Shown: in pieces, positions 1 through 7,162 of the stretch | How the letters are laid out: every line of letters starts with the position of its first letter | Position numbering within the stretch: position 1 is the stretch's first letter | DNA from: Candidatus Fermentithermobacillaceae bacterium | GTDB taxonomy: Bacteria > Bacillota > Sulfobacillia > Fermentithermobacillales > DUSS01 | Assembly (NCBI GenBank): GCA_012842495.1 | Contig: DUSS01000024.1 | Location: 31,731 to 95,730 of the forward strand | Direction of reading: 5' to 3' | DNA: 64,000 bases | Made by a program: the position numbers and the translations under genes | Notes under the pieces: model-generated | What the model was told of the DNA's origin: nothing | Databases searched by the model: none | Seen by the model: the letters and a program-made list of their open reading frames with translations, nothing else

Positions 1-2
1 AC

Positions 3-335
3 GCTCTCAACGAAGATGACCTGGTGCGAATCCTGGTGGAGCCCAAAAACGCCCTGATCAAGCAGTATCAGAGGATGTTTGCCCTGGACGGGGTGAGCCT
101 GGAGTTCACCGATGAAGCCATCCGGTCGGTGGCGAAAGAAGCGATTAAGCGAGGAACGGGGGCTCGCGGGCTGAGGGCGGTTCTGGAGGAAAAAATGCTG
201 GACATCATGTACGACTTGCCGAGCAGGCGCGATGTGACCAAGTGCATCATAACCAAGGAAACCGTCCTTAAAGGCGAGCCGCCCATCCTGATAAGTGCCG
301 AGAAGAAGCTGCGCAAGAAGGAAGAAACCGCATAA
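3..335 (+). CDS. clpX: ATP-dependent Clp protease ATP-binding subunit ClpX, C-terminal part
   Basis: This is the last 110 codons of ClpX, the AAA+ unfoldase that recognises substrates and feeds them to the ClpP peptidase in the cytosol. The frame is already open at base 3, so the gene begins outside the window. The first visible residues ([10 protein letters not shown], then [11 protein letters not shown] and FALDG) and the later [12 protein letters not shown] are typical of the ClpX small AAA+ subdomain with its sensor-2 arginine. The tail is Lys/Glu-rich, as in many Bacillota ClpX proteins. A strong intrinsic terminator follows, and lonB and lon come next, giving a cluster of ATP-dependent proteases. 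The identity is secure; the zinc-binding and Walker regions lie outside the window. Confidence 0.96.
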   Translation, partial: ALNEDDLVRILVEPKNALIKQYQRMFALDGVSLEFTDEAIRSVAKEAIKRGTGARGLRAVLEEKMLDIMYDLPSRRDVTKCIITKETVLKGEPPILISAEKKLRKKEETA

Positions 336-351
336 TCTCCCTTCAAGGTTT

Positions 352-379
352 GTCCGGCAAGAGCTTCTGCCGGACTTTT
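352..379 (+). terminator. Intrinsic terminator after clpX
   Basis: GTCCGGCA (352-359) and TGCCGGAC (368-375) form a perfect 8-bp GC-rich stem around an 8-nt loop, followed at once by TTTT (376-379). It lies 17 bases after the clpX stop and separates clpX from lonB. Confidence 0.88.
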
Positions 380-433
380 CCGGACCTCGAACCCGGCTAT
401 AAATCTACCCGGTGAGGCGCAAACTTTCACCGG

Positions 434-2062
434 GTGGTCGCGTTGGATAGCGTTTTTTATTTGCAGCTCGCCCTGGCTGCGGCACTCGTCCTATGTCTTG
501 TCCATTCGACAAAGGTGAGAGAAACTCCCCGCGTAGCCGTGGGTAGAGAGGCCCAAAGGGAGCTGGAAAAGCTTAGGCACCTCCGGCAAATCAAGCTCAC
601 CGAACCCCTTTCGGAGAAGATCAGATCTACGTCCTTCGCCGATGTTGTCGGCCAAGAGGACGGAATCAGAGCGCTGCGAGCGTGTCTGTGCGGACCCAAC
701 CCCCAGCACGTTATCATGTACGGGCCACCAGGTGTAGGGAAAACCACCGCTGCCAGGCTGGTGCTGGAGGAGGCCAAGAAGAACCCTGCCTCGCCCTTCG
801 GCCCGGAAGCCGCCTTCGTGGAAATCGATGCCACCACCTTGCGTTTCGATGAGCGAGGTATAGCTGATCCCCTCATTGGGTCCGTTCACGACCCGATTTA
901 TCAGGGTGCGGGACCTCTGGGTCTGGCCGGGATACCTCAGCCCAAACCCGGAGCGGTGACCAAAGCTCACGGAGGAATACTGTTTATCGACGAAATCGGA
1001 GAGCTCCATCCCGTTCAGATGAACAAGCTCCTGAAGGTCCTCGAAGACAGAAAGGTGTTTCTGGAAAGCGCCTACTACTCCCGGGACGATTCGACCATTC
1101 CCGCCTACATCCACGATATCTTTCAAAACGGACTGCCCGCCGACTTCAGGCTGGTTGCGGCTACCACAAGACCGCCCGAGGAAATCTCCCAGGCACTCAG
1201 GTCCAGGTGCGCCGAGGTGTTCTTCCGCGCTCTCGGACCCGCCGAGATCGCCCGCATCTCGGAGATCGCTGCCAGGAAAGCCGGCGTCTCCCTGGAAGAA
1301 GGCGCCAAGCTTCTTCTTAGAGATTATGCATCCAGCGGGAGGGAAGTCGTAAACATGCTGGAGATCGCCGCCGGACTGGCCCTCTCCGAGGGGAGAACCA
1401 GCGTGACTTCGGAAGATGTCGAATGGGTTATCTCCTTTTCTCAGCTTACTCCCAGGCAAAGGAAAAGCTCTTTGCGGGCTCCGGCGATAGGTATAGCTCT
1501 GGGTCTTGCGGTGTTAGGACCCGGTCTCGCCTCGGTTATCGACGTAGAAGCTCAGGCGGTTCCGGCAGCAGGCCCGCGAGGAGATATCACGGTCACGGGG
1601 ATTATCGAAGAGGAGGAGCTCGGTCATCACGGTCGCACGTTGCGACGGAAGAGTATGGTTTACGCTTCGGTGGAAAACGTCAGGACCGCATTGCGGGTGG
1701 TTACCGACTCAAACCCCTTTACCCATGACATTCACGTGAACTTCCCAGGAGGGGTGCCGGTGGACGGACCGTCGGCAGGGCTGGCGATAGCGGCGGCGAT
1801 GTACTCGGCCATTAAGAGGGTTCCTCTGGATAAATCCACCGCCATGACGGGGGAAATCTCCATCACAGGTGCGGTGAGACCGGTCGGTGGGATAGAGGAG
1901 AAGGTCAGAGCGGGACGGGAAGCAGGACTGGACCGTGTCCTCATACCTAAGGACAACTGGCAGGAGCGGTTTTCCAGGGCAGCCGGCATCGACGTAGTAC
2001 CCGTCTCCTCCCTGGAGGAAGCGCTTGCCCTGGTAGTTGACGGGGTTCCGGCGACACCGTAG
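434..2062 (+). CDS. lonB: ATP-dependent protease LonB (sporulation-type Lon)
   Basis: This is a Lon-family AAA+ serine protease without the long N-terminal domain of Lon. Residues 6-24 form one hydrophobic segment that should anchor it in the membrane. Walker A is GPPGVGKT (97-104) and Walker B is ILFIDEIGE near 180-188. The C-terminal Lon protease domain carries the catalytic serine in DGPSAG (Ser447) and, 43 residues later, the catalytic lysine (Lys490), which is the exact spacing of the Lon Ser-Lys dyad. The length of 542 aa agrees with Bacillus LonB (about 550), which is expressed in the forespore. The GTG at 434 has no clear Shine-Dalgarno site; the in-frame TTG at 443, five bases after GGGTGG, is an alternative. 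It sits between clpX and lon, the usual Bacillota order. Confidence 0.93.
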   Translation: MVALDSVFYLQLALAAALVLCLVHSTKVRETPRVAVGREAQRELEKLRHLRQIKLTEPLSEKIRSTSFADVVGQEDGIRALRACLCGPNPQHVIMYGPPGVGKTTAARLVLEEAKKNPASPFGPEAAFVEIDATTLRFDERGIADPLIGSVHDPIYQGAGPLGLAGIPQPKPGAVTKAHGGILFIDEIGELHPVQMNKLLKVLEDRKVFLESAYYSRDDSTIPAYIHDIFQNGLPADFRLVAATTRPPEEISQALRSRCAEVFFRALGPAEIARISEIAARKAGVSLEEGAKLLLRDYASSGREVVNMLEIAAGLALSEGRTSVTSEDVEWVISFSQLTPRQRKSSLRAPAIGIALGLAVLGPGLASVIDVEAQAVPAAGPRGDITVTGIIEEEELGHHGRTLRRKSMVYASVENVRTALRVVTDSNPFTHDIHVNFPGGVPVDGPSAGLAIAAAMYSAIKRVPLDKSTAMTGEISITGAVRPVGGIEEKVRAGREAGLDRVLIPKDNWQERFSRAAGIDVVPVSSLEEALALVVDGVPATP

Positions 2063-2095
2063 CCTTCGACAGGGTCCCAGCCATAGCTCGGACGC

Positions 2096-2215
2096 TCATG
2101 CCCCCATATCCATTACTTTCCGCTCCGTGGTCTTTTTCCAGGCCGCTATTCCTAAAGGAAATCCGCCTTTGGCATCGAAATAGCTAATGTACTTGTACAC
2201 GCTGGACTTCGCCAT
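2096..2215 (-). CDS. Possible 39-residue ORF in the lonB-lon gap (doubtful)
   Basis: On the minus strand an ATG (complement of 2213-2215) opens 39 codons ending in TGA at 2096-2098. The peptide is well mixed, with an aromatic start (SVYKYISYF, residues 5-13) and a basic end (WKKTTERK, 26-33), more protein-like than most chance ORFs. No ribosome-binding site stands before the ATG and I recognise no family. It could be a remnant of a lost gene or a chance ORF. Confidence 0.2.
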   Translation of the reverse strand: MAKSSVYKYISYFDAKGGFPLGIAAWKKTTERKVMDMGA

Positions 2216-2277
2216 GTCATAACCGATTTCGATTTAATACCATGAAAGTGGTCCCCATGAAAGGGGAGGTGAGTTCG

Positions 2278-4659
2278 TTGACGGATCCTCAAATGAAATC
2301 GTACCCTTTGCTTCCTCTCAGAAATATGATCCTTTTTCCGAGGACCAGCGTGGTTATGGAGATAGGCCGTCCTAAATCTAAGGAGGCTATAAATATCGCG
2401 CTTTCCCGTGACTCCCTGATCGTCGCATCCTCGCAGAAGAACGCTGAGGTTCTCGATCCCGCTCCTGAGGAAGTGCAATCCGTAGGTACCCTGGCGCTCA
2501 TCAAAGAAGCTGCCGCCACCGCCTCGGGAAACCTGAGGGTTATGCTGGAGGGGAAAACCAGGGTTGAAATCACCGCTTGTGTTTCGAAGGAACCCGCCAA
2601 CGTGGTTTCCGTTAGAGAGCTGGTGGGCGCTCCCGTTACGGAGAAGGAAAAGGACCTACTGGTCAAAGCCCTGGTTGAGCATTATGAGGAGTATATCCGG
2701 GTGAAAAAGGTCCCGGCGGAAGTGTTGATTTCCCTCGCCACTATCAGCGACCCCGGCGACCTGTGTGACTTCATAGCTTCCCATCTCAGGGTCGGTCTCG
2801 AGGACAAGCAGGCCATTCTCGAATGCGTTCCCGTGAGAGAGCGGGTGGAGAAGGTTCTCGACATAATGTCCAGGGAAATAGAGATTGTGTCTCTGGAAAA
2901 GCGGATCAACATGCGCGTTAAGAAAGAAATCGAAAGAACCCAGAAGGAATACTGGCTGAGAGAGCAGCTCAAAGCGATACAAAAAGAGCTCGGTGACACG
3001 GGTGACGAGTTATCCGAGGCGGAGGAATACAGAAAGAAAATAGCCGAGGCGAAACTCCCCAAGGAAGTGGCGGACAAGGCCCTTCACGAGGTGGACCGGC
3101 TGGAGAAAATGCCCTCCGCTGCGGCCGAAGCGGTAGTGGTTCGGACCTATCTCGACTGGATTCTCTCTCTTCCCTGGACGACGGTGACCGAAGACAGCCG
3201 CGATCTCAACCTCGCCCAGAAGATACTGGACGAGGACCATTACGGTCTGACGGAGGTTAAAGAACGGATCCTCGAGTATCTCGCCATAAGGCAGCTGGTG
3301 GAAAAGCCCAAGGGCCCGATCCTGTGCTTCGTCGGTCCGCCCGGGGTAGGCAAGACTTCCCTCGCTAAGTCCATCGCCAGGGCGCTGGGACGCAAGTTCG
3401 TTCGCATATCTCTCGGCGGTGTTAGGGACGAAGCTGAAATCAGGGGTCATCGCAGGACGTACGTGGGCGCTCTGCCCGGCAGGATCATCCAGGGGATGAA
3501 AAATGCCGGTTCCAAGAATCCTGTGTTTCTCATGGACGAAGTGGACAAAATGGCTTCGGATTTCCGCGGAGATCCCGCCGCAGCGCTCCTCGAAGTTCTC
3601 GATCCCGAGCAGAACTGTAGCTTTTCCGACCACTACCTCGAGATCCCCTTCGACCTGTCCCAGGTGATGTTCATCACCACGGCCAATGTGGTCCACACCA
3701 TTCCCCGGGCGCTGGTCGACAGGATGGAGGTTATCAACCTCCCGGGTTACACCGAGGAAGAGAAGATGGAAATAGCCAGAAGGTTTTTGTACCCCAGAGA
3801 ACTGAAGGAGCACGGGCTCACCCAGGATAACCTGGTGATCCGCGACGAAGCTTTTCGAGAAATGATACGGTCCTACACCAGGGAAGCCGGGGTCAGGAAC
3901 CTGGAAAGGCAGATCGCGACGATTTGCCGGAAAACCGCTAAAGACGTCGTGAGCGGGAAGTCCAAGAAGAGGCTGATTACTTCCAAATCCCTCAAGAAGT
4001 ACCTGGGCATTCCGAGGTTCCGCCGGGAGCAGATCGAAAGGGAAAACCAGGTCGGGGTAGCTTTGGCGCTGGCCGTGACCGAGGCCGGTGGAGAAGTCAT
4101 GGCGGTCGAGGTCTCGGTAGTGAAAGGCAAAGGCAATCTCATCCTTACCGGGCAGCTCGGCGACGTGATGAAAGAGTCAGCTCAGGCGGCGTTGAGCTAT
4201 CTCAGGTCGCGGTCCCGGGATCTTGGGCTCGACGATGACTTTTACGAGCACAACGACATTCACGTTCACGTTCCCGAAGGATCCATCCCCAAGGACGGCC
4301 CTTCCGCAGGAATAACGATGGCTTCAGCTATCGCGTCGGCTCTGACGGGGCGGGCTGTGAGGCATGACTTGGCCATGACGGGGGAGATCACCCTGAGAGG
4401 TCGAGTGCTCCCTGTCGGAGGTGTCAAAGAGAAGGTCCTGGCAGCTCACCGTGCGGGCATCTACAGAGTGGTTCTTCCGTCGCAGAATGAGAAGGACGTG
4501 GAAGAAATCCCCGAGCACATCAGGAAAGAAGTCCAGATCATTCTGGTGGACCACATGGACCAGGTGTTGGAGAATGTGCTGGCCGACGCCGCCGAAAGCC
4601 CGGTGAAATACATGCCTCCCGGTCAGGAGGTCAGCCAACAGCCCCAGGTCATGAGCTAA
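2278..4659 (+). CDS. lon: ATP-dependent protease Lon (LonA)
   Basis: This is the full-size cytosolic Lon protease, a AAA+ enzyme that degrades misfolded and regulatory proteins. It shows the N-terminal substrate domain ([13 protein letters not shown] at the start), a coiled-coil region around residues 190-270, Walker A GPPGVGKT (353-360), Walker [11 protein letters not shown], and the protease domain with Ser676 in DGPSAG and Lys719 in GGVKEKVL, again 43 residues apart. The reading frame is open from an ATG at 2242, but AGGGGAGGT (2262-2270) lies seven bases before an in-frame TTG at 2278, so I take TTG as the start (793 aa). Translation from 2242 would add twelve unconserved residues. The gene follows lonB as in other Bacillota. 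Confidence 0.96.
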   Translation: MTDPQMKSYPLLPLRNMILFPRTSVVMEIGRPKSKEAINIALSRDSLIVASSQKNAEVLDPAPEEVQSVGTLALIKEAAATASGNLRVMLEGKTRVEITACVSKEPANVVSVRELVGAPVTEKEKDLLVKALVEHYEEYIRVKKVPAEVLISLATISDPGDLCDFIASHLRVGLEDKQAILECVPVRERVEKVLDIMSREIEIVSLEKRINMRVKKEIERTQKEYWLREQLKAIQKELGDTGDELSEAEEYRKKIAEAKLPKEVADKALHEVDRLEKMPSAAAEAVVVRTYLDWILSLPWTTVTEDSRDLNLAQKILDEDHYGLTEVKERILEYLAIRQLVEKPKGPILCFVGPPGVGKTSLAKSIARALGRKFVRISLGGVRDEAEIRGHRRTYVGALPGRIIQGMKNAGSKNPVFLMDEVDKMASDFRGDPAAALLEVLDPEQNCSFSDHYLEIPFDLSQVMFITTANVVHTIPRALVDRMEVINLPGYTEEEKMEIARRFLYPRELKEHGLTQDNLVIRDEAFREMIRSYTREAGVRNLERQIATICRKTAKDVVSGKSKKRLITSKSLKKYLGIPRFRREQIERENQVGVALALAVTEAGGEVMAVEVSVVKGKGNLILTGQLGDVMKESAQAALSYLRSRSRDLGLDDDFYEHNDIHVHVPEGSIPKDGPSAGITMASAIASALTGRAVRHDLAMTGEITLRGRVLPVGGVKEKVLAAHRAGIYRVVLPSQNEKDVEEIPEHIRKEVQIILVDHMDQVLENVLADAAESPVKYMPPGQEVSQQPQVMS

Positions 4660-4691
4660 AGCGTCAGCCGGCTATGGGTCCAAAATTCTCA

Positions 4692-4720
4692 TTGACCCCT
4701 CTGTGGCACCGTGCCATAAT
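4692..4720 (+). promoter_or_regulatory. Sigma-A-type promoter with a palindrome, upstream of the ddl-like gene
   Basis: TTGACC (4692-4697) and CATAAT (4715-4720) are 17 bases apart. The spacer holds a perfect 13-base palindrome, TGGCAC-C-GTGCCA (4704-4716), which overlaps the first two bases of the -10 box. That is where a repressor would block RNA polymerase. The ATG lies 38 bases downstream, behind AAGGAGGAG. Confidence 0.65.
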
Positions 4721-4758
4721 ACCCCTGACCATCAATCGAAGGAGGAGTCGATGGGAGC

Positions 4759-5793
4759 ATGGCCACTGTCGGCCTGATGTACAACCTGAAGGGGGAACCT
4801 CCGGATGACGGAGAACCTCCGGACCTTGGTGCGGAACTTGATTCGGAAACCACGGTAATGGCGGTGGCCGAGGCTCTGAGAGCCGGCGGCCACGAAGTAG
4901 TTCTCATTGAAGGAAACGATGTTGCTTATCTCAGGCTCCTCGAAAAACCGGTGGACATCGTCTTCAACATGTGCGAGGGATTGAGAGGTGAATCCCGCGA
5001 AAGTCACATCCCAGCGATCCTGGAAATGCTCGGGATCCCCTACACAGGTTCCGGGGTGCTCACGCTTGCCCTCACGCTCGATAAAGCCCTGGCCAAGAAG
5101 GTGCTGGCGTATCACGGCATTCCCACAGCTCCCTTTAAGGTCTTCGACAACGGGGAACCGGTGGATGTAACGGGACTGGAGTTTCCCCTTTTCGTCAAGC
5201 CTCTCCACGAAGGTTCGAGCATGGGTGTGGGTTCCAACTCCATTGTATCCAGTGTTACCGACCTGGAGCGCGAGGTATCCCGGCTGACAAGGTTGTACAA
5301 GCAGCCGGCCCTCGTCGAGGAGTTTCTGCCGGGTCGGGAGTTCACCGTAGGCATTCTCGGTAACACGAGCCCGCTCGTGCTTCCGATTATGGAGATCAAC
5401 TTCAACCCGTGTCCTGCGGAACACGGTAGGGTGTACTCGAGGCAGTTCAAAGTCGAGTGGTACCAGGACGAGTTCTACCTGTGCCCTGCTCCCATCGACG
5501 ATGAGTTGAAACGGACAATAGAGGATCTGGCGTTAAAGACGTACCGGGTTCTGGGGTGCAGGGACATGGCCAGGATCGACATGAGGCTCGACCGGAAGGG
5601 TGTCCCCAACGTGATGGAGGTCAACCCGCTTCCCGGAATGACCCCGGGGTTTTCTGACTTCCCCAGGATCGCTGAGAAGGGCGGATTTACCTATGTCGAA
5701 CTCGTCAACAGCATCCTCGCATGTGCTCTTAGGCGCTACGGGCTCGAACACCTTCTTAGTTCCGAGGGGATCCTCGCACGGCGAATAGCGTGA
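4759..5793 (+). CDS. D-alanine--D-alanine ligase-like ATP-grasp protein
   Basis: This 344-residue protein has the fold order of D-Ala-D-Ala ligases. The N-terminal domain includes DIVFNMCEGLRGE and the HIPAILEMLGIPYTGS segment. The ATP-grasp core has a lysine in FPLFVKPLHEGSSMGV, then VEEFLPGREFTVGI, and ends with the metal-binding acidic residues in MARIDMRLD and NVMEVNPLPGMTPG. D-Ala-D-Ala ligase makes the dipeptide used in peptidoglycan precursors. The central substrate loop differs from classical Ddl, and such paralogues are often annotated only as Ddl family, so another amino-acid ligase activity is possible and I give no symbol. It has its own promoter and a good ribosome-binding site (AAGGAGGAG, 4739-4747), and a terminator follows. 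Confidence 0.85.
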   Translation: MATVGLMYNLKGEPPDDGEPPDLGAELDSETTVMAVAEALRAGGHEVVLIEGNDVAYLRLLEKPVDIVFNMCEGLRGESRESHIPAILEMLGIPYTGSGVLTLALTLDKALAKKVLAYHGIPTAPFKVFDNGEPVDVTGLEFPLFVKPLHEGSSMGVGSNSIVSSVTDLEREVSRLTRLYKQPALVEEFLPGREFTVGILGNTSPLVLPIMEINFNPCPAEHGRVYSRQFKVEWYQDEFYLCPAPIDDELKRTIEDLALKTYRVLGCRDMARIDMRLDRKGVPNVMEVNPLPGMTPGFSDFPRIAEKGGFTYVELVNSILACALRRYGLEHLLSSEGILARRIA

Positions 5794-5799
5794 GCCAGC

Positions 5800-5870
5800 G
5801 GGGACCCGAGGGAGATCGGGTCGACCCCAGGCAACAAAAGGTTTAAGGGAAACCCGGCCCTGGCCGGGTA
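5800..5870 (+). other. RNA-like hairpin tract after the ddl-like gene
   Basis: Two hairpins stand in series before the terminator: GACCCGA/TCGGGTC (5803-5809 with 5816-5822, loop GGGAGA), extended outward by GGG/CCC pairs, and ACCCGGCC/GGCCGGGT (5852-5859 with 5862-5869). A smaller helix GGTTT/AAACC (5840-5844 with 5850-5854) competes with the second one. With the terminator at 5887-5912 this looks like a folded 3' UTR, a small RNA or an attenuator. I could not match it to a riboswitch consensus that I know. Confidence 0.4.
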
Positions 5871-5886
5871 CCAGAAGAGCAATAGT

Positions 5887-5912
5887 AAAGAGCTCCCGGA
5901 AGGGAGCTCTTT
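5887..5912 (+). terminator. Intrinsic terminator between the ddl-like gene and the GNAT gene
   Basis: AAAGAGCTCCC (5887-5897) and GGGAGCTCTTT (5902-5912) form a perfect 11-bp stem with a GGAA loop, followed by CATTTTC. The loop and flanks resemble the tip of SRP RNA only by chance, because the conserved asymmetric bulge is missing. Confidence 0.85.
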
Positions 5913-6078
5913 CATTTTCACGTAACATTTACATCACCGTTCGCTGGAGGTTTTGTCATCCGGCGCATCGAAATAGCCGTTCACCGACCCAGGGAGCGCA
6001 GATTATGCTCGCCCTGGTTGTTCACATAGGCAAGAGCAAGGGTAAAGCTGGAGGGACAAAGCAGAGGGTGACGATGAA

Positions 6079-6615
6079 TTGGAGCTGACTAAGCACTTCC
6101 CGGTCGAGGGGTGCCGCGTTCGCGTGCGACCAGTCAAGCCGGGAGACCTGGAAAGTTTCGTGAAATGGGATAATGACGATGAAATAGTGAGGTGGTCCGG
6201 GAAGAAGTTCGACGGGCTGAGGGATGCAAGAGATTGGTACTTCAACGGAAATGGCTCGAGAGTGAGCATGGCTATAGAGACGCTTTCGGGCGAGCTCATC
6301 GGGGAAGTAGAGCTTCTGAACATCTCCTGGAGGCTACATACGGGGGAACTCAGGATAGTCATCGGCGAGAAGAATCTTTGGGATTTGGGTCTGGGCCAGG
6401 AGGCCGTGACCCTGTTTGTCGACGGCATATTCCGGGCTTTGCCCTTGAAAAAGATATTCTTGAGAGTAAATAAGGACAATAAGCGAGCCATTAGATGCTA
6501 CACCAAATGCGGCTTTAAACGACGGGGCGTCGTCAAACTCTCGCCGCGCTACGGCGTCCCTCCGCTGCTTCTGATGGATATCGCAGCTGAGGATGTCGCG
6601 AGGTGCGGGAGTTAG
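6079..6615 (+). CDS. GNAT-family N-acetyltransferase
   Basis: This 178-residue protein fits the RimJ/RimL-like branch of the GNAT superfamily, which moves an acetyl group from acetyl-CoA to an amine. Features include an N-terminal strand with CRVRVRPVKPGD, a WYFNGN segment, GELIGEVELLNI, the region before the CoA-binding loop (IVIGEKNLWDLGLGQEA), and the terminal VNKDNKRAIRCYTKCGFKRRG, which is the familiar NxRAIxxYxKxGF signature. The substrate cannot be told. The start is a TTG ten bases after GAGGGTG; a nearby ATG at 6074 is in another frame and stops after four codons. It appears to be a single-gene unit between the terminator at 5912 and the valS promoter. Confidence 0.85.
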   Translation: MELTKHFPVEGCRVRVRPVKPGDLESFVKWDNDDEIVRWSGKKFDGLRDARDWYFNGNGSRVSMAIETLSGELIGEVELLNISWRLHTGELRIVIGEKNLWDLGLGQEAVTLFVDGIFRALPLKKIFLRVNKDNKRAIRCYTKCGFKRRGVVKLSPRYGVPPLLLMDIAAEDVARCGS

Positions 6616-6664
6616 GACGGATTCCGGCAAGCGGAAGGACCGGGCCGGACAGGAGGGGGTGCGA

Positions 6665-6693
6665 TTGCTCATCGTACGCACCCCGTGTATAAT
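6665..6693 (+). promoter_or_regulatory. Sigma-A-type promoter of the valS T-box leader
   Basis: TTGCTC (6665-6670) and a consensus TATAAT (6688-6693) are separated by exactly 17 bases. The T-box leader begins about 19 bases downstream. Confidence 0.8.
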
Positions 6694-6711
6694 CTGAGAA
6701 AACGGCACAAT

Positions 6712-7118
6712 CGATGACGGGGAGGAGTAGGCGGAGACGCCGGTCAGAGAGCGGGACGCGCTGGTGGAAGTCTCGTCCGCGCAGGACCGCCGAAGGTCGC
6801 CCCCGAGGTTCCGGGCTGAAATCCTGAGTCATCGGGGTTTTATCGTTATATCCCGGCTCCGCCCCGGAAAGACTGCGGGTACCGGAAGGGAAGATAGAAC
6901 CCGGCTTCCTCAGTTGCGAGGGAAACTAGGCCCGGACGGCAGAGCCCGTTAAAGCTGAGAGCGCCGGCAGCAGAGGGTCCCGGCTTCTGCCATTCGCGGG
7001 CAGCCAGTTTACCCGGTGTACACGCCCGAGCGGCGGAAAGGCTGGACCGGGATAGATGCTTGCGGCCGGAAGCAGGGTGGTAACGCGAAAACGGCCCCTT
7101 CGTCCTTGCGAGGGGGCC
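6712..7118 (+). promoter_or_regulatory. T-box riboswitch (tRNA-Val sensing) controlling valS
   Basis: The leader has the parts of a T-box. The 5' stem I starts GATGACGGGGAGGAGTAG, and the AG-rich CAGAGAGCGGGAC follows. The specifier loop CGAAG-GTC-GCCCCC places the valine codon GTC at 6796-6798. The 14-nt T-box AGGGTGGTAACGCG (7074-7087) pairs with the acceptor end of uncharged tRNA. A terminator (7093-7118) follows. Uncharged tRNA-Val should stabilise the antiterminator and allow transcription into valS, while charged tRNA favours termination. The specifier agrees with the downstream enzyme. Positions of inner helices are not resolved by eye. Confidence 0.9.
7093..7118 (+). terminator. Regulated terminator of the valS T-box
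   Basis: GGCCCCTTCGT (7093-7103) pairs with GCGAGGGGGCC (7108-7118) around the loop CCTT, with two G-U pairs, followed by TTGTCATTTG. It lies six bases after the T-box sequence, as expected for the terminator half of the switch. Confidence 0.85.
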
Positions 7119-7162
7119 TTGTCATTTGATCACGATAATTCAGCAAGGAAAGGGAGAGTCCG

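Noticed and set aside
491..1459. Long minus-strand ORF across lonB
   Set aside because: It is the antisense shadow of a high-GC gene with clear Lon motifs on the plus strand.
2242..2277. ATG 2242 as the start of lon
   Set aside because: The strong AGGGGAGGT lies downstream of it and fits TTG 2278. The twelve extra residues are not conserved.
4751..4777. Eight-codon ORF from ATG 4751 overlapping the ddl-like start
   Set aside because: It shares the ribosome-binding site with ATG 4759 but stops at once. The long frame from 4759 has all family motifs.
5887..5912. SRP RNA-like tip (CCCGGAAGGGAGC)
   Set aside because: The symmetric stem without the conserved asymmetric bulge, followed by a T-rich run, fits a terminator and not SRP RNA.
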